A stretch of DNA of 64,000 nt from Flavobacteriales bacterium (GCA_020853105.1 JADYZM010000030.1:62001-126000); one strand, 5' to 3'; counted from the first letter of the stretch, positions 8,192 through 17,451 are shown. Notes: generated by a model not told the origin, from the sequence alone. Translations and numbers: made by a program.

Positions 8192-10120
8192 TTATAGTTT
8201 GGTTTTTAAACTTTCTTCTAAAAGTTGTTGCTCTTCCCAAGTTTTCATTGAGTTTTCTAGCTTTTCTTTAGCTAAATTATATTGTTTTAAAAGTTCATCG
8301 CTGTATGTTGATGGATTCATCAACTTTTCATTAAGCTGTTGAATTTCAGTTTCTACAGTTTCTATCTCTCTTTCAAGATTATTTATTTTATTTTGAACTC
8401 TTTTTAAATCTTTTTCCAAAAGCTTTTTTTCTTCAAAGTTGATTTTGTTTTCAGAAACAGTTTCTTTGGGTTTTTCTACTGATTTAATTTGTTGTTCAAA
8501 CTCTCTAATACTTTCAACTTTTTTGGATTTTAAGAATTCATAAACCCCGCCTAAAAATTCTTTTACTTTTCCATCTTTGAATTCATACATTTCTTCAACT
8601 AAACCGTCGAGAAAATCTCTATCGTGTGAAATAACCAGTAAAGTTCCATCGTATTTTTTAAGTGCATCTTTCAGCACTTCTTTTGAGCGAATATCAAGGT
8701 GATTTGTTGGTTCATCTAAAACCAATAAATTGATTGGTTCAAGCATTAATTTACACAATGCAACCCTAGCCCTCTCTCCTCCGGATAATACTTTAATTTT
8801 TTTATCGGCATCATCACCACCAAACATAAAAGCTCCCAGCAAATTTCGAACTTGTTTTCTGATTTCCCCATGAGCTGCTTTATCAATTGTTTCAAATACA
8901 GTAAGTTCTTTATCCAATTCTTCAGCCTGATTTTGGGCAAAATAAGCCATATTTACATTGTGTCCAATTTTTAACTCCCCTTCATGTTCCAACTCGCCAA
9001 CAATAATTTTTGTCATTGTGGTTTTTCCTTCTCCGTTTTTCCCGACAAAGGCAATCTTCTTTCCTCTCTCAATATAAAAATTAGCATCAGAAAACACTTT
9101 TTTATCCCCATACGCTTTGCTTACATGGTGTGCTTCAACAACTACTTTACCCGAACGAGGCGCAGGAGGAAAATAAAATCGCATGGATGTTGTGTCTTCT
9201 TCATCAATTTCTATGCGGTCAATTTTATCCAGTTGTTTAATTCTACTTTGAACTTGAATTGCTTTTGATGCCTTCGACCGGAATCGTTCAATGAATTTTT
9301 CTGTATCGGCTATTTGCTTTTGTTGATTGTTGAATGCAGCCATTTGTTGTTCTTTTCGCTCTTTTCGTTGCTCCAAATAGCGAGAATAGTACGTTTTGTA
9401 GTCGTAAATTTTTCCGAGCGAAATTTCAACGGTTCGATTGGTTACGTTATCTAAAAATGCTTTATCATGCGAAATCAAAACAACTGCTCCGTTATATACT
9501 TTTAAAAAATCTTCTAGCCATTGAATAGATTCAATATCTAAGTGATTGGTTGGCTCATCAAGCAGTAGCAAATCGGATTTTGTCAATAAAATTTTTGCTA
9601 GTTCAATTCTCATTCTCCACCCACCGCTAAACTCGTCAGTTAACCTGTTAAAATCCTTTGCTGTAAATCCAAGTCCTTTCAAAATGGTTTCAGAATCTGC
9701 ATCAACGGTAAAACCTCCAATCAATGATAATCTTTCATTAAAATCATTCAACTGATTCAACAATTCCATGTACCCGTCTGATTCATAATCGGTTCGTGTT
9801 TCTAACTGATGATTGATTTCGTCAATTTTTGTATTTATCCGAATAACCTCTTTGAATATAGATTTGGTTTCTTCCATAACAGTTTTTCCATGTGAAAAAT
9901 CCATATCCTGTGGTAAATATCCAACAGTAAAATCCGAAGGAAAAGAAACATTTCCTTCATCGGGCTTATAAACTCCGGCAATAATTTTTAGCAAAGTTGA
10001 CTTCCCTGCTCCATTTTTTCCAACTAAACCAATTCTATCTTGTTTATTAATTAAAAAAGAAATTCGATTGAAGAGATAACGCTCCCCGAAATTTACCGTT
10101 AATTCATTAATTCCAACCAT
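8192..10120 (-). CDS. ABC-F family ATPase (ribosome-associated)
   Basis: A 642-residue soluble protein with two ABC nucleotide-binding domains and no membrane segment, the ABC-F layout. Domain 1 has Walker A GKNGAGKS (34-41), signature FSGGW (164-168) and Walker B LLLLDEPTNHLD (184-195). A charged interdomain linker covers about 240-310. Domain 2 has Walker A GKNGEGKT (360-367), signature LSGGER (445-450) and DEPTNHLD (469-476). Residues about 570-640 form a Glu/Lys-rich coiled coil as in Uup/EttA relatives. These proteins bind the ribosomal E site and alter translation; some give antibiotic resistance. Both catalytic glutamates are present. Resistance cannot be inferred from sequence here. 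It is transcribed divergently from the DUF983 gene. Confidence 0.92.
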   Translation of the reverse strand: MVGINELTVNFGERYLFNRISFLINKQDRIGLVGKNGAGKSTLLKIIAGVYKPDEGNVSFPSDFTVGYLPQDMDFSHGKTVMEETKSIFKEVIRINTKIDEINHQLETRTDYESDGYMELLNQLNDFNERLSLIGGFTVDADSETILKGLGFTAKDFNRLTDEFSGGWRMRIELAKILLTKSDLLLLDEPTNHLDIESIQWLEDFLKVYNGAVVLISHDKAFLDNVTNRTVEISLGKIYDYKTYYSRYLEQRKERKEQQMAAFNNQQKQIADTEKFIERFRSKASKAIQVQSRIKQLDKIDRIEIDEEDTTSMRFYFPPAPRSGKVVVEAHHVSKAYGDKKVFSDANFYIERGKKIAFVGKNGEGKTTMTKIIVGELEHEGELKIGHNVNMAYFAQNQAEELDKELTVFETIDKAAHGEIRKQVRNLLGAFMFGGDDADKKIKVLSGGERARVALCKLMLEPINLLVLDEPTNHLDIRSKEVLKDALKKYDGTLLVISHDRDFLDGLVEEMYEFKDGKVKEFLGGVYEFLKSKKVESIREFEQQIKSVEKPKETVSENKINFEEKKLLEKDLKRVQNKINNLEREIETVETEIQQLNEKLMNPSTYSDELLKQYNLAKEKLENSMKTWEEQQLLEESLKTKL

Positions 10121-10124
10121 GCCG

Positions 10125-10132
10125 CGAAATTA
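10125..10132 (-). promoter_or_regulatory. -7-like element (TAATTTCG) of the ABC-F gene
   Basis: Differs from TAnnTTTG by one base (TTCG for TTTG). It ends 4 bases before the ATG at 10120, a spacing that would give a leaderless mRNA. Confidence 0.35.
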
Positions 10133-10179
10133 GTGAAAAACTTATAGGAAATTTTAACTATTTCACCTTTGATATTACT

Positions 10180-10187
10180 TAATTTTG
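10180..10187 (+). promoter_or_regulatory. -7 promoter element (TAATTTTG) of the DUF983-esterase pair
   Basis: Exact TAnnTTTG match 27 bases before the GTG start at 10215. Confidence 0.5.
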
Positions 10188-10214
10188 GAATAAATTCAAT
10201 ACCCCTCAATAGTT

Positions 10215-10595
10215 GTGAAGAAGTTGGCAGAGAAAAATCTAATTGTTAGCGTCCTGAACTTAAAGTGTCCTAAATGTAGAAAAGGCGATTTGTTTTGCAA
10301 TAAAAACAGTTACCAATTCAAAGGATTTTTTAACATGTATAATAATTGTGCGGTTTGTGGACAAGATTTACAAATTGAAGTCGGTTTTTATTACGGTGCT
10401 ATGTATGTAAGTTATGCATTAACAATAGCAATTATAGTTTCATTACTCACAGCACTTTATGTTTTTGATATTTTTGCTATCGAGCTTTTTTTGATTACTG
10501 ATGTGTTGGTATTAATCGCCACCCTCCCTTATGTTTTTAAAGTTTCACGAGCAATTTGGATTGCAATAATGATAAAATATGACCCAAAGGCATAG
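10215..10595 (+). CDS. DUF983 zinc-ribbon membrane protein
   Basis: A 126-residue protein with a zinc-ribbon N terminus (CPKCRKGDLF, later CAVCG) followed by the DUF983 hallmark VGFYYGAMYVSYALTIA and two membrane helices (about residues 62-84 and 87-108). The function is unknown. The four cysteines as two CxxC pairs suggest a structural metal facing the cytoplasm. The start is GTG; a TTG three codons later is equally possible and no in-frame ATG occurs before residue 39. Its end overlaps the following esterase gene by 17 bases, so the two are probably translated in a coupled way. Confidence 0.85.
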   Translation: MKKLAEKNLIVSVLNLKCPKCRKGDLFCNKNSYQFKGFFNMYNNCAVCGQDLQIEVGFYYGAMYVSYALTIAIIVSLLTALYVFDIFAIELFLITDVLVLIATLPYVFKVSRAIWIAIMIKYDPKA

Positions 10596-11229
10596 TATAA
10601 TTATACCAAAAACTGCCGCTTATTATACAATCGGCAGTCTTAGTACAGCAAAAACCATTTGGATAGTTTTGCATGGTTATGGTTATTTGGCTGAAAATTT
10701 CATTAAAAAATTTGAAAGCATTATTCATCTTGAATCATGTGTAGTAGCACCCGAAGCTCTTTCGAGATTTTATTTGAAAGGCTTTAATGGTAAAATTGGT
10801 GCGACATGGATGACTAAACACCAACGCGAAGATGAAATAAAAGATTATGTGAACTATTTAGACTCTCTTTACCAAGTTATTCTGGCAGAAAACCAAAATT
10901 GTTGTACAAAAATTAATATTGTCGGATTTTCACAAGGGGGTGCGGTTGCATGCAGGTGGTTTACACAAAAAAAACCAAGTTGCACCAATTTAATTTTATG
11001 GGCAAGTGTTTTGCCTGAAGACACTATTCTTGATTTAAAAAATTCTTCAACTATGGTAACATTTGTTTATGGAAATAATGACGAATTTTTGACTACCGAT
11101 AGAATTAATCAATTTAAAGCTACACTAGAAACAGCTACGACAAAATATAAAACTATTGAATTTGCCGGAAATCATGATATTCCAGAAACTGTTTTAAGAA
11201 CAGAAAGCAACAGAAACAACTGGCTCTAA
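10579..11229 (+). CDS. alpha/beta hydrolase (carboxylesterase/phospholipase family)
   Basis: A 216-residue serine hydrolase with the triad Ser118 (GFSQGG), Asp168 (YGNNDEF) and His199 (AGNHDIP). The oxyanion segment VLHGYGYLAENF (30-41) matches the small cytosolic carboxylesterase/phospholipase group. There is no signal peptide. The substrate cannot be told from sequence. It overlaps DUF983 by 17 bases upstream and overlaps the stop of the convergent glycosyltransferase gene by 4 bases. Confidence 0.85.
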   Translation: MTQRHSIIIPKTAAYYTIGSLSTAKTIWIVLHGYGYLAENFIKKFESIIHLESCVVAPEALSRFYLKGFNGKIGATWMTKHQREDEIKDYVNYLDSLYQVILAENQNCCTKINIVGFSQGGAVACRWFTQKKPSCTNLILWASVLPEDTILDLKNSSTMVTFVYGNNDEFLTTDRINQFKATLETATTKYKTIEFAGNHDIPETVLRTESNRNNWL

Positions 11230-12230
11230 TCTTTGAAAAATTTTACAACAGCATCAACAATATCTTGATTGTTTAAATCATTCATGCATTTAAAATGTTT
11301 CTTGGGGCATTTATCGTACCCTATTTTTGAGCAAGGACGACATGCCAACAATTTATTTTCAATACACGAGAATTTTTCCGGTTGATTTGGAAAATAGGGA
11401 TACATTCCAAACTCAGGAATAGTGTTTCCCCAAACAGAAACTACGTTAACTCTTAGAGCAGCTCCAATGTGCATCAAACCGGTATCATGCGTTAGTAAAA
11501 CTTTGCTTTGTTCGACCAGTGAAGCCGACTGATTTAAGCTTAATTTCCCGCAAGTGTTTATCACCAAATCCCCTACACTATTTTTTAATTTTTCACCGGT
11601 TTCAAAATCTTCTTTTCCGCCCAATAAAACTATAGGTAAATTGAGGTGTTTAATTATCTGAATCAATTTTTCAGAGGGTAGTCGTTTTGTGAAATGTTGG
11701 GCTCCAATTGCAAAACTAACATATCCATTTTGGTGGATTTCAGAAAGATTTTTCAAATCAAAAACCTCCGTTTTGGGAATATAAAACTCTAATCCATTAT
11801 TATCATTTTCCACACCCAATGATTTAACGGCTCCAAAATATCTATCAACGATATGCACATTGGGCAACTTATTGATTTTTAATGCAGTCATCAACCATTT
11901 TTCAACATTTAATTTGTCATAAGAAAATGATAAAACTTTGAGTTTACCAATAACTCGCTTTGATCGCAAATTCTTATGTAAATCAATAATATAATCGTAA
12001 CCCTCGCTTTTTAAAACATCAATAATTTCATTGGTTGATTTTTCAATTCCAAAAACCTTCGAAATATTCGGATTCGATACTAAAATAGATTTGTATTGGT
12101 TTTTAGTTAAAAAATGAAGTTCTGCATCGCCTTCAAGTTGATTTTTAAGGCACCTGATTATTGGAGAAGTTAATACAATATCTCCAATAGAACTAAAGCG
12201 AATAATCAATATTTTAACTCGATTTTCCAA
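11226..12230 (-). CDS. glycosyltransferase family 9 (heptosyltransferase-like)
   Basis: A GT-B protein of the ADP-heptose:LPS heptosyltransferase family. The N terminus is KILIIRFSSIGDIVLTSPII, and the C-terminal half has VLLTHDTGLMHIGAALRV and VSVWGNTIPEFGMYPY, the nucleotide-sugar site. A four-cysteine patch follows (CIENK, CRPC, CPKKHFKC), common in Bacteroidota members. It probably adds a sugar to lipopolysaccharide core on the cytoplasmic side. I chose TTG 12230 (334 residues) because a TATATTTG promoter element lies at 12239-12246, inside the coding sequence implied by ATG 12251 or GTG 12275. The longer starts cannot be excluded. Confidence 0.87.
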   Translation of the reverse strand: MENRVKILIIRFSSIGDIVLTSPIIRCLKNQLEGDAELHFLTKNQYKSILVSNPNISKVFGIEKSTNEIIDVLKSEGYDYIIDLHKNLRSKRVIGKLKVLSFSYDKLNVEKWLMTALKINKLPNVHIVDRYFGAVKSLGVENDNNGLEFYIPKTEVFDLKNLSEIHQNGYVSFAIGAQHFTKRLPSEKLIQIIKHLNLPIVLLGGKEDFETGEKLKNSVGDLVINTCGKLSLNQSASLVEQSKVLLTHDTGLMHIGAALRVNVVSVWGNTIPEFGMYPYFPNQPEKFSCIENKLLACRPCSKIGYDKCPKKHFKCMNDLNNQDIVDAVVKFFKD

Positions 12231-12238
12231 TTTCAAAG

Positions 12239-12246
12239 CAAATATA
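12239..12246 (-). promoter_or_regulatory. -7 promoter element (TATATTTG) of the glycosyltransferase gene
   Basis: Exact TAnnTTTG match on the minus strand, 8 bases before TTG 12230. If real, the mRNA would begin near 12234 and exclude the ATG at 12251. Confidence 0.45.
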
Positions 12247-12260
12247 GTCATATAAACCAA

Positions 12261-12291
12261 TTGGCTATTCCACACCTTTTTATTACTTTTG
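12261..12291 (+). promoter_or_regulatory. promoter of pgi/pmi-lipB (TTG, 20-base spacer, TACTTTTG)
   Basis: A TTG at 12261-12263 and an exact -7 match at 12284-12291 separated by 20 bases, as expected for the Bacteroidota -33/-7 promoter. It lies 29 bases before the ATG at 12321 and supports that start over the TTG at 12261. Confidence 0.6.
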
Positions 12292-12320
12292 TGTTCTTAA
12301 TTTTTTTGACTAAAAAAACA

Positions 12321-13304
12321 ATGAAAGCTTTAATTGAAGATTTTACCAAGCATTTAGCCGAATCTATTGATATATGTAACAAAACTTCACTGAAACCATG
12401 CTCCAAAGAAATCCGCTCTGTTCTGATTTGTGGTCTTGGAGGTTCCGGTATTGGTGGCACCATTGTTTCTCAGATCGTTGCATCCGATGCAAAGGCTCCT
12501 ATTGTCATCAATAAAGATTATAAAATTCCCGAATTTGTTGACCAAAATACTTTGGTAATATGCAGTTCCTATTCAGGAGATACCGAAGAAACCATTGAAA
12601 TGTTAGCTTCTGCCGAAAAAAAAGGTGCTGAAATAGCTTGTGTAACTTCCGGTGGAAAATTGAAAGATATTTCCAATGCAAGAGGTTACAATTTTATACT
12701 AATTCCTGGTGGAAATCCACCAAGAGCAGCATTTGGATTATCATTTCCTACTTTATTTGCCTTTTTGTTTCACTATAAAGTAATTAAAACCAATTACTTT
12801 GACCAGTTCCATTCTTCCATTTTATTACTGAATACAGAGGAAAAAAGTATCATTAAAGAAGCCCATGAAATAACCGAAAAACTATATGGCAAGATTCCGG
12901 TTATATACTCAGAAGCATGGTTTGAAGGTGTTTGTGTTCGATTCAGGCAACAAATTAATGAAAATTCAAAAATGCTTTGTTGGCACCACGTAATTCCGGA
13001 AATGAATCACAACGAATTAGTTGGTTGGACTAAAAAAAATGATGATTTGGCAGTAATTCTTTTCAAAAATAAAGACGATTATTTCCGCAATCAAAAACGT
13101 ATGGAGATTAACCGTACTATTATTGAAAAATACACCTCAACTTTTATTGAAATTCAATCCAAAGGAAATAGTCGTTTGGAACAGTCGTTATATTTGATTC
13201 ATCTTGGCGATTGGGTATCACTATTTCTAGGAGAAAAAAATGGAATTGACGTTACCGAGGTAAAAGTGATTACACACCTGAAAAACGAACTATCAAAATT
13301 CTAA
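12321..13304 (+). CDS. bifunctional phosphoglucose/phosphomannose isomerase
   Basis: A 327-residue protein with two SIS sugar-isomerase domains. The first carries the Gly-rich loop CGLGGSGIGG (37-46) and the phosphate-binding CSSYSGDTEET (81-91), both typical of the PGI/PMI family first described in archaea. The later segment HVIPEMNHNELVGW carries the His/Glu pair that takes part in isomerisation. It interconverts glucose-6-P or mannose-6-P with fructose-6-P. Its stop overlaps the lipB start by 1 base (TAATG), which points to one operon. Confidence 0.9.
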   Translation: MKALIEDFTKHLAESIDICNKTSLKPCSKEIRSVLICGLGGSGIGGTIVSQIVASDAKAPIVINKDYKIPEFVDQNTLVICSSYSGDTEETIEMLASAEKKGAEIACVTSGGKLKDISNARGYNFILIPGGNPPRAAFGLSFPTLFAFLFHYKVIKTNYFDQFHSSILLLNTEEKSIIKEAHEITEKLYGKIPVIYSEAWFEGVCVRFRQQINENSKMLCWHHVIPEMNHNELVGWTKKNDDLAVILFKNKDDYFRNQKRMEINRTIIEKYTSTFIEIQSKGNSRLEQSLYLIHLGDWVSLFLGEKNGIDVTEVKVITHLKNELSKF

Positions 13305-14002
13305 TGCCCGAAGTACTTTTAAAAGATCTGGGGTTAATTGACTATAAAGAAGCTTGGGACTTTCAAGAAAAACTTTTCAAGGAAACCATTGATGCCAAAA
13401 TTGAAAACAGAAAAGCAGAAAGACCGATTTTTCAAACAAAAAATCATTTTTTATTCTGTGAACACCCCCATGTATATACATTAGGAAAAAGCGGGGACGA
13501 ATCTCACCTTTTGCTGACAGAAGCCATGTTAAAACAAAAAGGTGCAACCTATTACAAAATTAACAGAGGTGGAGATATTACCTATCATGGTCCGGGTCAA
13601 ATTGTTGGATATCCGATTTTAGATTTAGATTATTTTTTTACAGATATTCACAAGTATCTAAGATTACTAGAAGAAACAATTATTAGAACATTATCTGAAT
13701 ACAACATTACTGCCAGTAGATATGAAGGATATACAGGCGTATGGCTTGATGCAGATAACCCACTGAAAGCAAGAAAAATATGTGCAATGGGTGTTAGATG
13801 CAGTCGATGGGTTACCATGCATGGCTTTGCATTTAACATCAATGTTGATTTGGAGTATTTCAACAATATCATACCTTGTGGAATTACAGATAAACAGGTA
13901 ACTTCACTTCAGAAAGAATTGGGGAAAAAAGTAGATATAAACGAAGTCAAAAGTAAAATTATTCGGCATTTCAGCGAACTATTTAATTGTGAAATTCGTT
14001 AA
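13304..14002 (+). CDS. lipB: lipoyl(octanoyl) transferase
   Basis: A 232-residue enzyme that moves octanoyl groups from acyl-carrier protein to lipoyl domains. Motifs are RGGDITYHGPGQIVGYPI (88-105), Lys158 in ARKICAMGV and the acyl-thioester Cys192 in IIPCGI. Both catalytic residues are present. The insertion KAERPIFQTKNHFLFCEHPHVYTLGK (near 37-62) is the usual N-terminal region. It overlaps the isomerase gene by 1 base. There is no functional link between the two; the shared transcript is the only evidence for pairing. Confidence 0.96.
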   Translation: MPEVLLKDLGLIDYKEAWDFQEKLFKETIDAKIENRKAERPIFQTKNHFLFCEHPHVYTLGKSGDESHLLLTEAMLKQKGATYYKINRGGDITYHGPGQIVGYPILDLDYFFTDIHKYLRLLEETIIRTLSEYNITASRYEGYTGVWLDADNPLKARKICAMGVRCSRWVTMHGFAFNINVDLEYFNNIIPCGITDKQVTSLQKELGKKVDINEVKSKIIRHFSELFNCEIR

Positions 14003-14058
14003 AGTGTTAATCGACTTTTGTATTTTTATTCAATATTCTGAAATTCAACATTGTTCCT

Positions 14059-15207
14059 ATGAAAAAATTAAAAAAAATTGGTGTTGGTTTTATAATTTTT
14101 CTAGCACTCACCTCGACAATTCTATTTCTCACAGGAAACAAACACATATTCAAAGCTATTGCTACTACTTATCTTGTCGGAAAAACAGGACCAAGCATTG
14201 ATGAGTATGATATTTTTGAAAATAGAACTGTTAAAACCGGTGTTGCCCAACCTTGGAAAATAAGTGATAATTACAATAAAAAACGAAACGATTCACTACA
14301 TAAAGAAATTGAATCTCTTGACCCTGCAGCATTTTTAGTAGTTAAAAATGATTCATTGGTTTATGAAGAGTACTGGGATAATTATAGCGACAGCTCTCTC
14401 ACCAACTCTTTTTCAATGGCTAAAAGTTATGTTGGAATGTTAATTGGAATTGCCCTTGATGAAGGTAAAATTAATAGTGTTGATGACCCTGTGATGAATT
14501 ACTTGCCTCAATATTCAACTCATCCGGAATTAACCATTAAACATTTATTAACGATGAGTTCGGGGATTAATTTTGATGAAAGCTACGAAAATCCATTTGG
14601 ACACATGGCAAAAGCATACTACGGAAGATATATTGAAAAACTAAATGAAAATTATACAGTTACAGAAACACCCGGAGAAATATTCAGATACTTAGGTGGA
14701 AATACAATTATATTATCATTTATTCTGGAAAAAGTAACTGGTCAAAATCTTTCCGACTACATGAGTGAAAAGGTGTGGCAAAGAATTGGTGCTGTGCAAC
14801 CTGCTTTGTGGAACCTAGACCATAAAGATGGAAAAGAAAAAGCATATTGCTGTTTTTACTCAAATGCCAGAGATTTTGCTAAAATTGGTCAACTATACCT
14901 AAACAATGGGTTGTGGAACAACGAAAGAATTTTATCCGAACAATACATCAAAGAAAGCACAACACCTGCCTACTATCTAAAGGACACAAAAGATGCTCCT
15001 GTGGATTATTACGGATATCAAATTTGGACAACTTTTTACAAAGGCTTGAGCATTTACTTTTTTAGAGGAATCAAAGGTCAATATACAATCATGATTCCTG
15101 AAAAAAATATTGTAGTTGTCAGATTAGGACATAAACGTTCAAAAACATTCTTAAACAATAACCCTGCAGAGCTTTATACCTGCATTGATTTTGCTTTGGA
15201 ACAATAA
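14059..15207 (+). CDS. membrane-anchored serine hydrolase (beta-lactamase/transpeptidase fold)
   Basis: A 382-residue protein with an N-terminal membrane helix (about residues 7-25) and a penicillin-binding-like hydrolase domain. The nucleophile motif is SMAK with Ser119 and Lys122, and the second motif is Tyr211 in FRYLGGNT. This arrangement is closest to the 6-aminohexanoate-dimer hydrolase and esterase group rather than to true class C beta-lactamases. LTIKHLLTMSSGI (158-170) is the usual helix after the active site. It probably works in the periplasm on esters or amides of unknown identity. Its 3' end converges on obg with a 2-base gap. Confidence 0.85.
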   Translation: MKKLKKIGVGFIIFLALTSTILFLTGNKHIFKAIATTYLVGKTGPSIDEYDIFENRTVKTGVAQPWKISDNYNKKRNDSLHKEIESLDPAAFLVVKNDSLVYEEYWDNYSDSSLTNSFSMAKSYVGMLIGIALDEGKINSVDDPVMNYLPQYSTHPELTIKHLLTMSSGINFDESYENPFGHMAKAYYGRYIEKLNENYTVTETPGEIFRYLGGNTIILSFILEKVTGQNLSDYMSEKVWQRIGAVQPALWNLDHKDGKEKAYCCFYSNARDFAKIGQLYLNNGLWNNERILSEQYIKESTTPAYYLKDTKDAPVDYYGYQIWTTFYKGLSIYFFRGIKGQYTIMIPEKNIVVVRLGHKRSKTFLNNNPAELYTCIDFALEQ

Positions 15208-15209
15208 TT

Positions 15210-16202
15210 TTATGAGTTTATTTGCTCCCATAGCAAATCTTTTAGTTCAGTAAGCCCCTTTTGAGCAACAGACGAAACAAAAACACAGGAAATACCTTTA
15301 GGTAATTCTTTTTTCATTTCTTTCATTAACTCGTCGTCCAACAAGTCAGACTTTGATATGCAAAGAATTCTTTTTTTATCTAATAACTCCGGATTGAATT
15401 GTTTTATCTCGTTTAACAAGGTTTTGAATTCTTTTCGAATATCAATGCTATCGGCTGCAATCATAAACAATAAAACAGAATTCCTTTCAATATGACGAAG
15501 AAAACGTATTCCTAAGCCTTTTCCTTCATGTGCACCTTCAATTATTCCTGGAATATCGGCCATCACAAATGAACGATAATCTCTGTAAGATACTATTCCA
15601 AGATTTGGAACGAGTGTTGTAAATGGATAATCAGCTATTTCAGGCTTTGCAGCTGTTAAAACGGATAATAATGTTGATTTTCCTGCATTTGGATAGCCTA
15701 CCAAACCAACATCAGCTAAAACTTTTAACTCTAAAACTCTCCAACCCTCTTTTCCTTCTTCACCGGGTTGAGCATAGCGGGGAGCTTGATTGGTAGGCGA
15801 TTTAAAATGGTCGTTACCTCTACCCCCTCTACCGCCTGACATCAACACATGTTCTTCGTCGTGTTCTGTAACCTCAAATAATATCTCATCAGTTTCAGGA
15901 TCTTTAGCTATTGTACCAAGAGGCACTTCTATATACACATCTTCACCGGATGCTCCTGTACTTCTTGATTCGCCACCAGACTCACCATGACCGGCTTTTA
16001 TGTGTCGTTTGTATTTTAAATGCAACAAAGTCCAAAGATTACTATTTCCTTTAACAATTACATGACCGCCTCTGCCACCATCACCGCCGTCGGGTCCTCC
16101 TTTAGCTTCGTATTTTTCTCTTCTAAAATGGCGAGAGCCTGCCCCTCCTTTTCCGGAACGACAATGAATTTTTACATAATCAATAAAATTTGATGTTGCC
16201 AT
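15210..16202 (-). CDS. obg: GTPase Obg/CgtA
   Basis: A 330-residue ribosome-assembly GTPase. Residues 1-160 form the glycine-rich Obg domain ([25 protein letters not shown]). The G domain follows with G1 GYPNAGKS (169-176), G3 DIPG (216-219) and a G4 reading SKSD (283-286) in place of the usual NKxD. There is no long C-terminal extension. Obg binds the 50S subunit and links GTP or ppGpp levels to growth. It is the last gene of hpt-adk-obg, 18 bases after adk. Confidence 0.97.
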   Translation of the reverse strand: MATSNFIDYVKIHCRSGKGGAGSRHFRREKYEAKGGPDGGDGGRGGHVIVKGNSNLWTLLHLKYKRHIKAGHGESGGESRSTGASGEDVYIEVPLGTIAKDPETDEILFEVTEHDEEHVLMSGGRGGRGNDHFKSPTNQAPRYAQPGEEGKEGWRVLELKVLADVGLVGYPNAGKSTLLSVLTAAKPEIADYPFTTLVPNLGIVSYRDYRSFVMADIPGIIEGAHEGKGLGIRFLRHIERNSVLLFMIAADSIDIRKEFKTLLNEIKQFNPELLDKKRILCISKSDLLDDELMKEMKKELPKGISCVFVSSVAQKGLTELKDLLWEQINS

Positions 16203-16220
16203 TTCAAATAATCAAAATTA

Positions 16221-16805
16221 TTAAGCCGTTTGATAGTGTTTTTCAATTGCAGAACACAACCTGCTGAAAATTAAATCAATACCTCCAATTCCATTTATTT
16301 TTTCAAACTTACCTTCAGAAGCATAGAAATCGGCTACCACAGCAGTTTGTTCATTATATACTTTTATTCGATTTGCTATTACACTTTTATCTTTGTCGTC
16401 TTCTCTTCCACTAGCTTCTCCTCTTAACAACAATCGTTTCACCAATTCGTCTTCATTTACATCTAAAGCTAGCATTACAGAAATTGATGTTCCTTTTGAA
16501 CTTAAAAAAGTAGAAAGTGCCTTTGCTTGTGCAGTTGTTCGTGGAAATCCATCAAAAATAAAACCTAAAGCTTGTTTATTTTTATCTACTTCTGTTTCCA
16601 GCATTGAAATAGTTACAGAATCAGGTACTAATTCTCCTTTATCCATATAACTTTTAGCTAACTTCCCTAGTTCAGTTTCTCCTTTAATGTTGGCTCTAAA
16701 AATATCACCCGTAGAAAGATGACATAAATTATACTTAGAAATTAATTTCTCTGCTTGAGTTCCTTTTCCTGCCCCTGGAGGTCCAAATAAAACAATGTTT
16801 AACAT
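16221..16805 (-). CDS. adk: adenylate kinase
   Basis: A 194-residue short-LID adenylate kinase (ATP + AMP = 2 ADP). The P-loop is GPPGAGKGT (8-16), the AMP site includes HLSTGDIFR (34-42) and FDGFPRT (84-90). The LID is the short form without zinc cysteines. The gene lies 7 bases after hpt, so purine salvage and nucleotide balancing share a transcript with obg. Confidence 0.97.
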   Translation of the reverse strand: MLNIVLFGPPGAGKGTQAEKLISKYNLCHLSTGDIFRANIKGETELGKLAKSYMDKGELVPDSVTISMLETEVDKNKQALGFIFDGFPRTTAQAKALSTFLSSKGTSISVMLALDVNEDELVKRLLLRGEASGREDDKDKSVIANRIKVYNEQTAVVADFYASEGKFEKINGIGGIDLIFSRLCSAIEKHYQTA

Positions 16806-16812
16806 AAATAAT

Positions 16813-17349
16813 TTATTGATTTAATACATATATTGAAGATAAATTTCTTCCCAATCCATCATAGTCCAACCCATATCCGACTACAAATTTATTGGGGATT
16901 TCTTTTGCAACATAATCTATTTTGTGGCTTTTTTTATACTGTTCAGGCTTGAATAATAGTGTGGCAATTTTTATACTCTTGGGTTTTTTATCGTGTAAAA
17001 TTTGAAGTAGTTTTTCAAGGGTATTTCCTGTGTCCACAATGTCTTCAACAACAATTACTTCTTTGCCTTCAATATTTTCAGACAACCCAATCAGTTGATT
17101 TATATTTCCTGTGCTGTTAATTCCCTCGTAAGAAGCAAGTTTAACAAATGAAACTTCACATTCTATACTAACATGTTTCATTAAATCTCCCAAAAACATA
17201 AACGAACCGTTTAAAACTCCCAGAAAAAGTGGTTTTTTATCGGCAAAATCTGAGTTGATTTCTTCGGCAGTTTTTTTAATCAACTGTTGAAGCTCACTTT
17301 CAGAAATGAACGGTTTGAACTGTAAGTCTTTTAGCTGAATTATATCCAT
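16813..17349 (-). CDS. hpt: hypoxanthine phosphoribosyltransferase
   Basis: A 178-residue type I phosphoribosyltransferase for purine salvage. The PRPP-binding motif is VVEDIVDTGNT (100-110). VLNGSFMFLGDLM (45-57) and KIDYVAKEIPNKFVVGYGLDYD near the C terminus are family marks. It is the first gene of hpt-adk-obg, with a -7 element 16 bases before the ATG. purE lies divergently 102 bases away, so purine synthesis and salvage share this region. Confidence 0.95.
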   Translation of the reverse strand: MDIIQLKDLQFKPFISESELQQLIKKTAEEINSDFADKKPLFLGVLNGSFMFLGDLMKHVSIECEVSFVKLASYEGINSTGNINQLIGLSENIEGKEVIVVEDIVDTGNTLEKLLQILHDKKPKSIKIATLLFKPEQYKKSHKIDYVAKEIPNKFVVGYGLDYDGLGRNLSSIYVLNQ

Positions 17350-17365
17350 GATTCAAATGAGGCAA

Positions 17366-17373
17366 CAAATGTA
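17366..17373 (-). promoter_or_regulatory. -7 promoter element (TACATTTG) of hpt-adk-obg
   Basis: Exact TAnnTTTG match on the minus strand, 16 bases upstream of the hpt ATG. Confidence 0.55.
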
Positions 17374-17416
17374 GATATTTTAAACAGGATTTAGCAAAAA
17401 TCTATGAACTAAAAGG

Positions 17417-17424
17417 TAATTTTG
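17417..17424 (+). promoter_or_regulatory. -7 promoter element (TAATTTTG) of purE
   Basis: Exact TAnnTTTG match 27 bases before the purE ATG at 17452; it is divergent from the hpt element about 44 bases away. Confidence 0.5.
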
Positions 17425-17451
17425 AGGAACTTTAAAATTTGATATAAAATT

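Noticed and set aside
8192-10120. ABC-F protein as an antibiotic-resistance determinant
   Set aside because: Housekeeping ABC-F proteins have the same motifs; nothing in the linker or context points to resistance.
13989-14201. 70-codon ORF between lipB and the serine hydrolase
   Set aside because: It overlaps the hydrolase start in another frame and shows no protein-like features.
14059-15207. Serine hydrolase as a class C beta-lactamase
   Set aside because: The Tyr motif is YLGGN rather than YxN and a clear KTG motif is not seen at the right place; it fits the esterase/6-aminohexanoate hydrolase group better.
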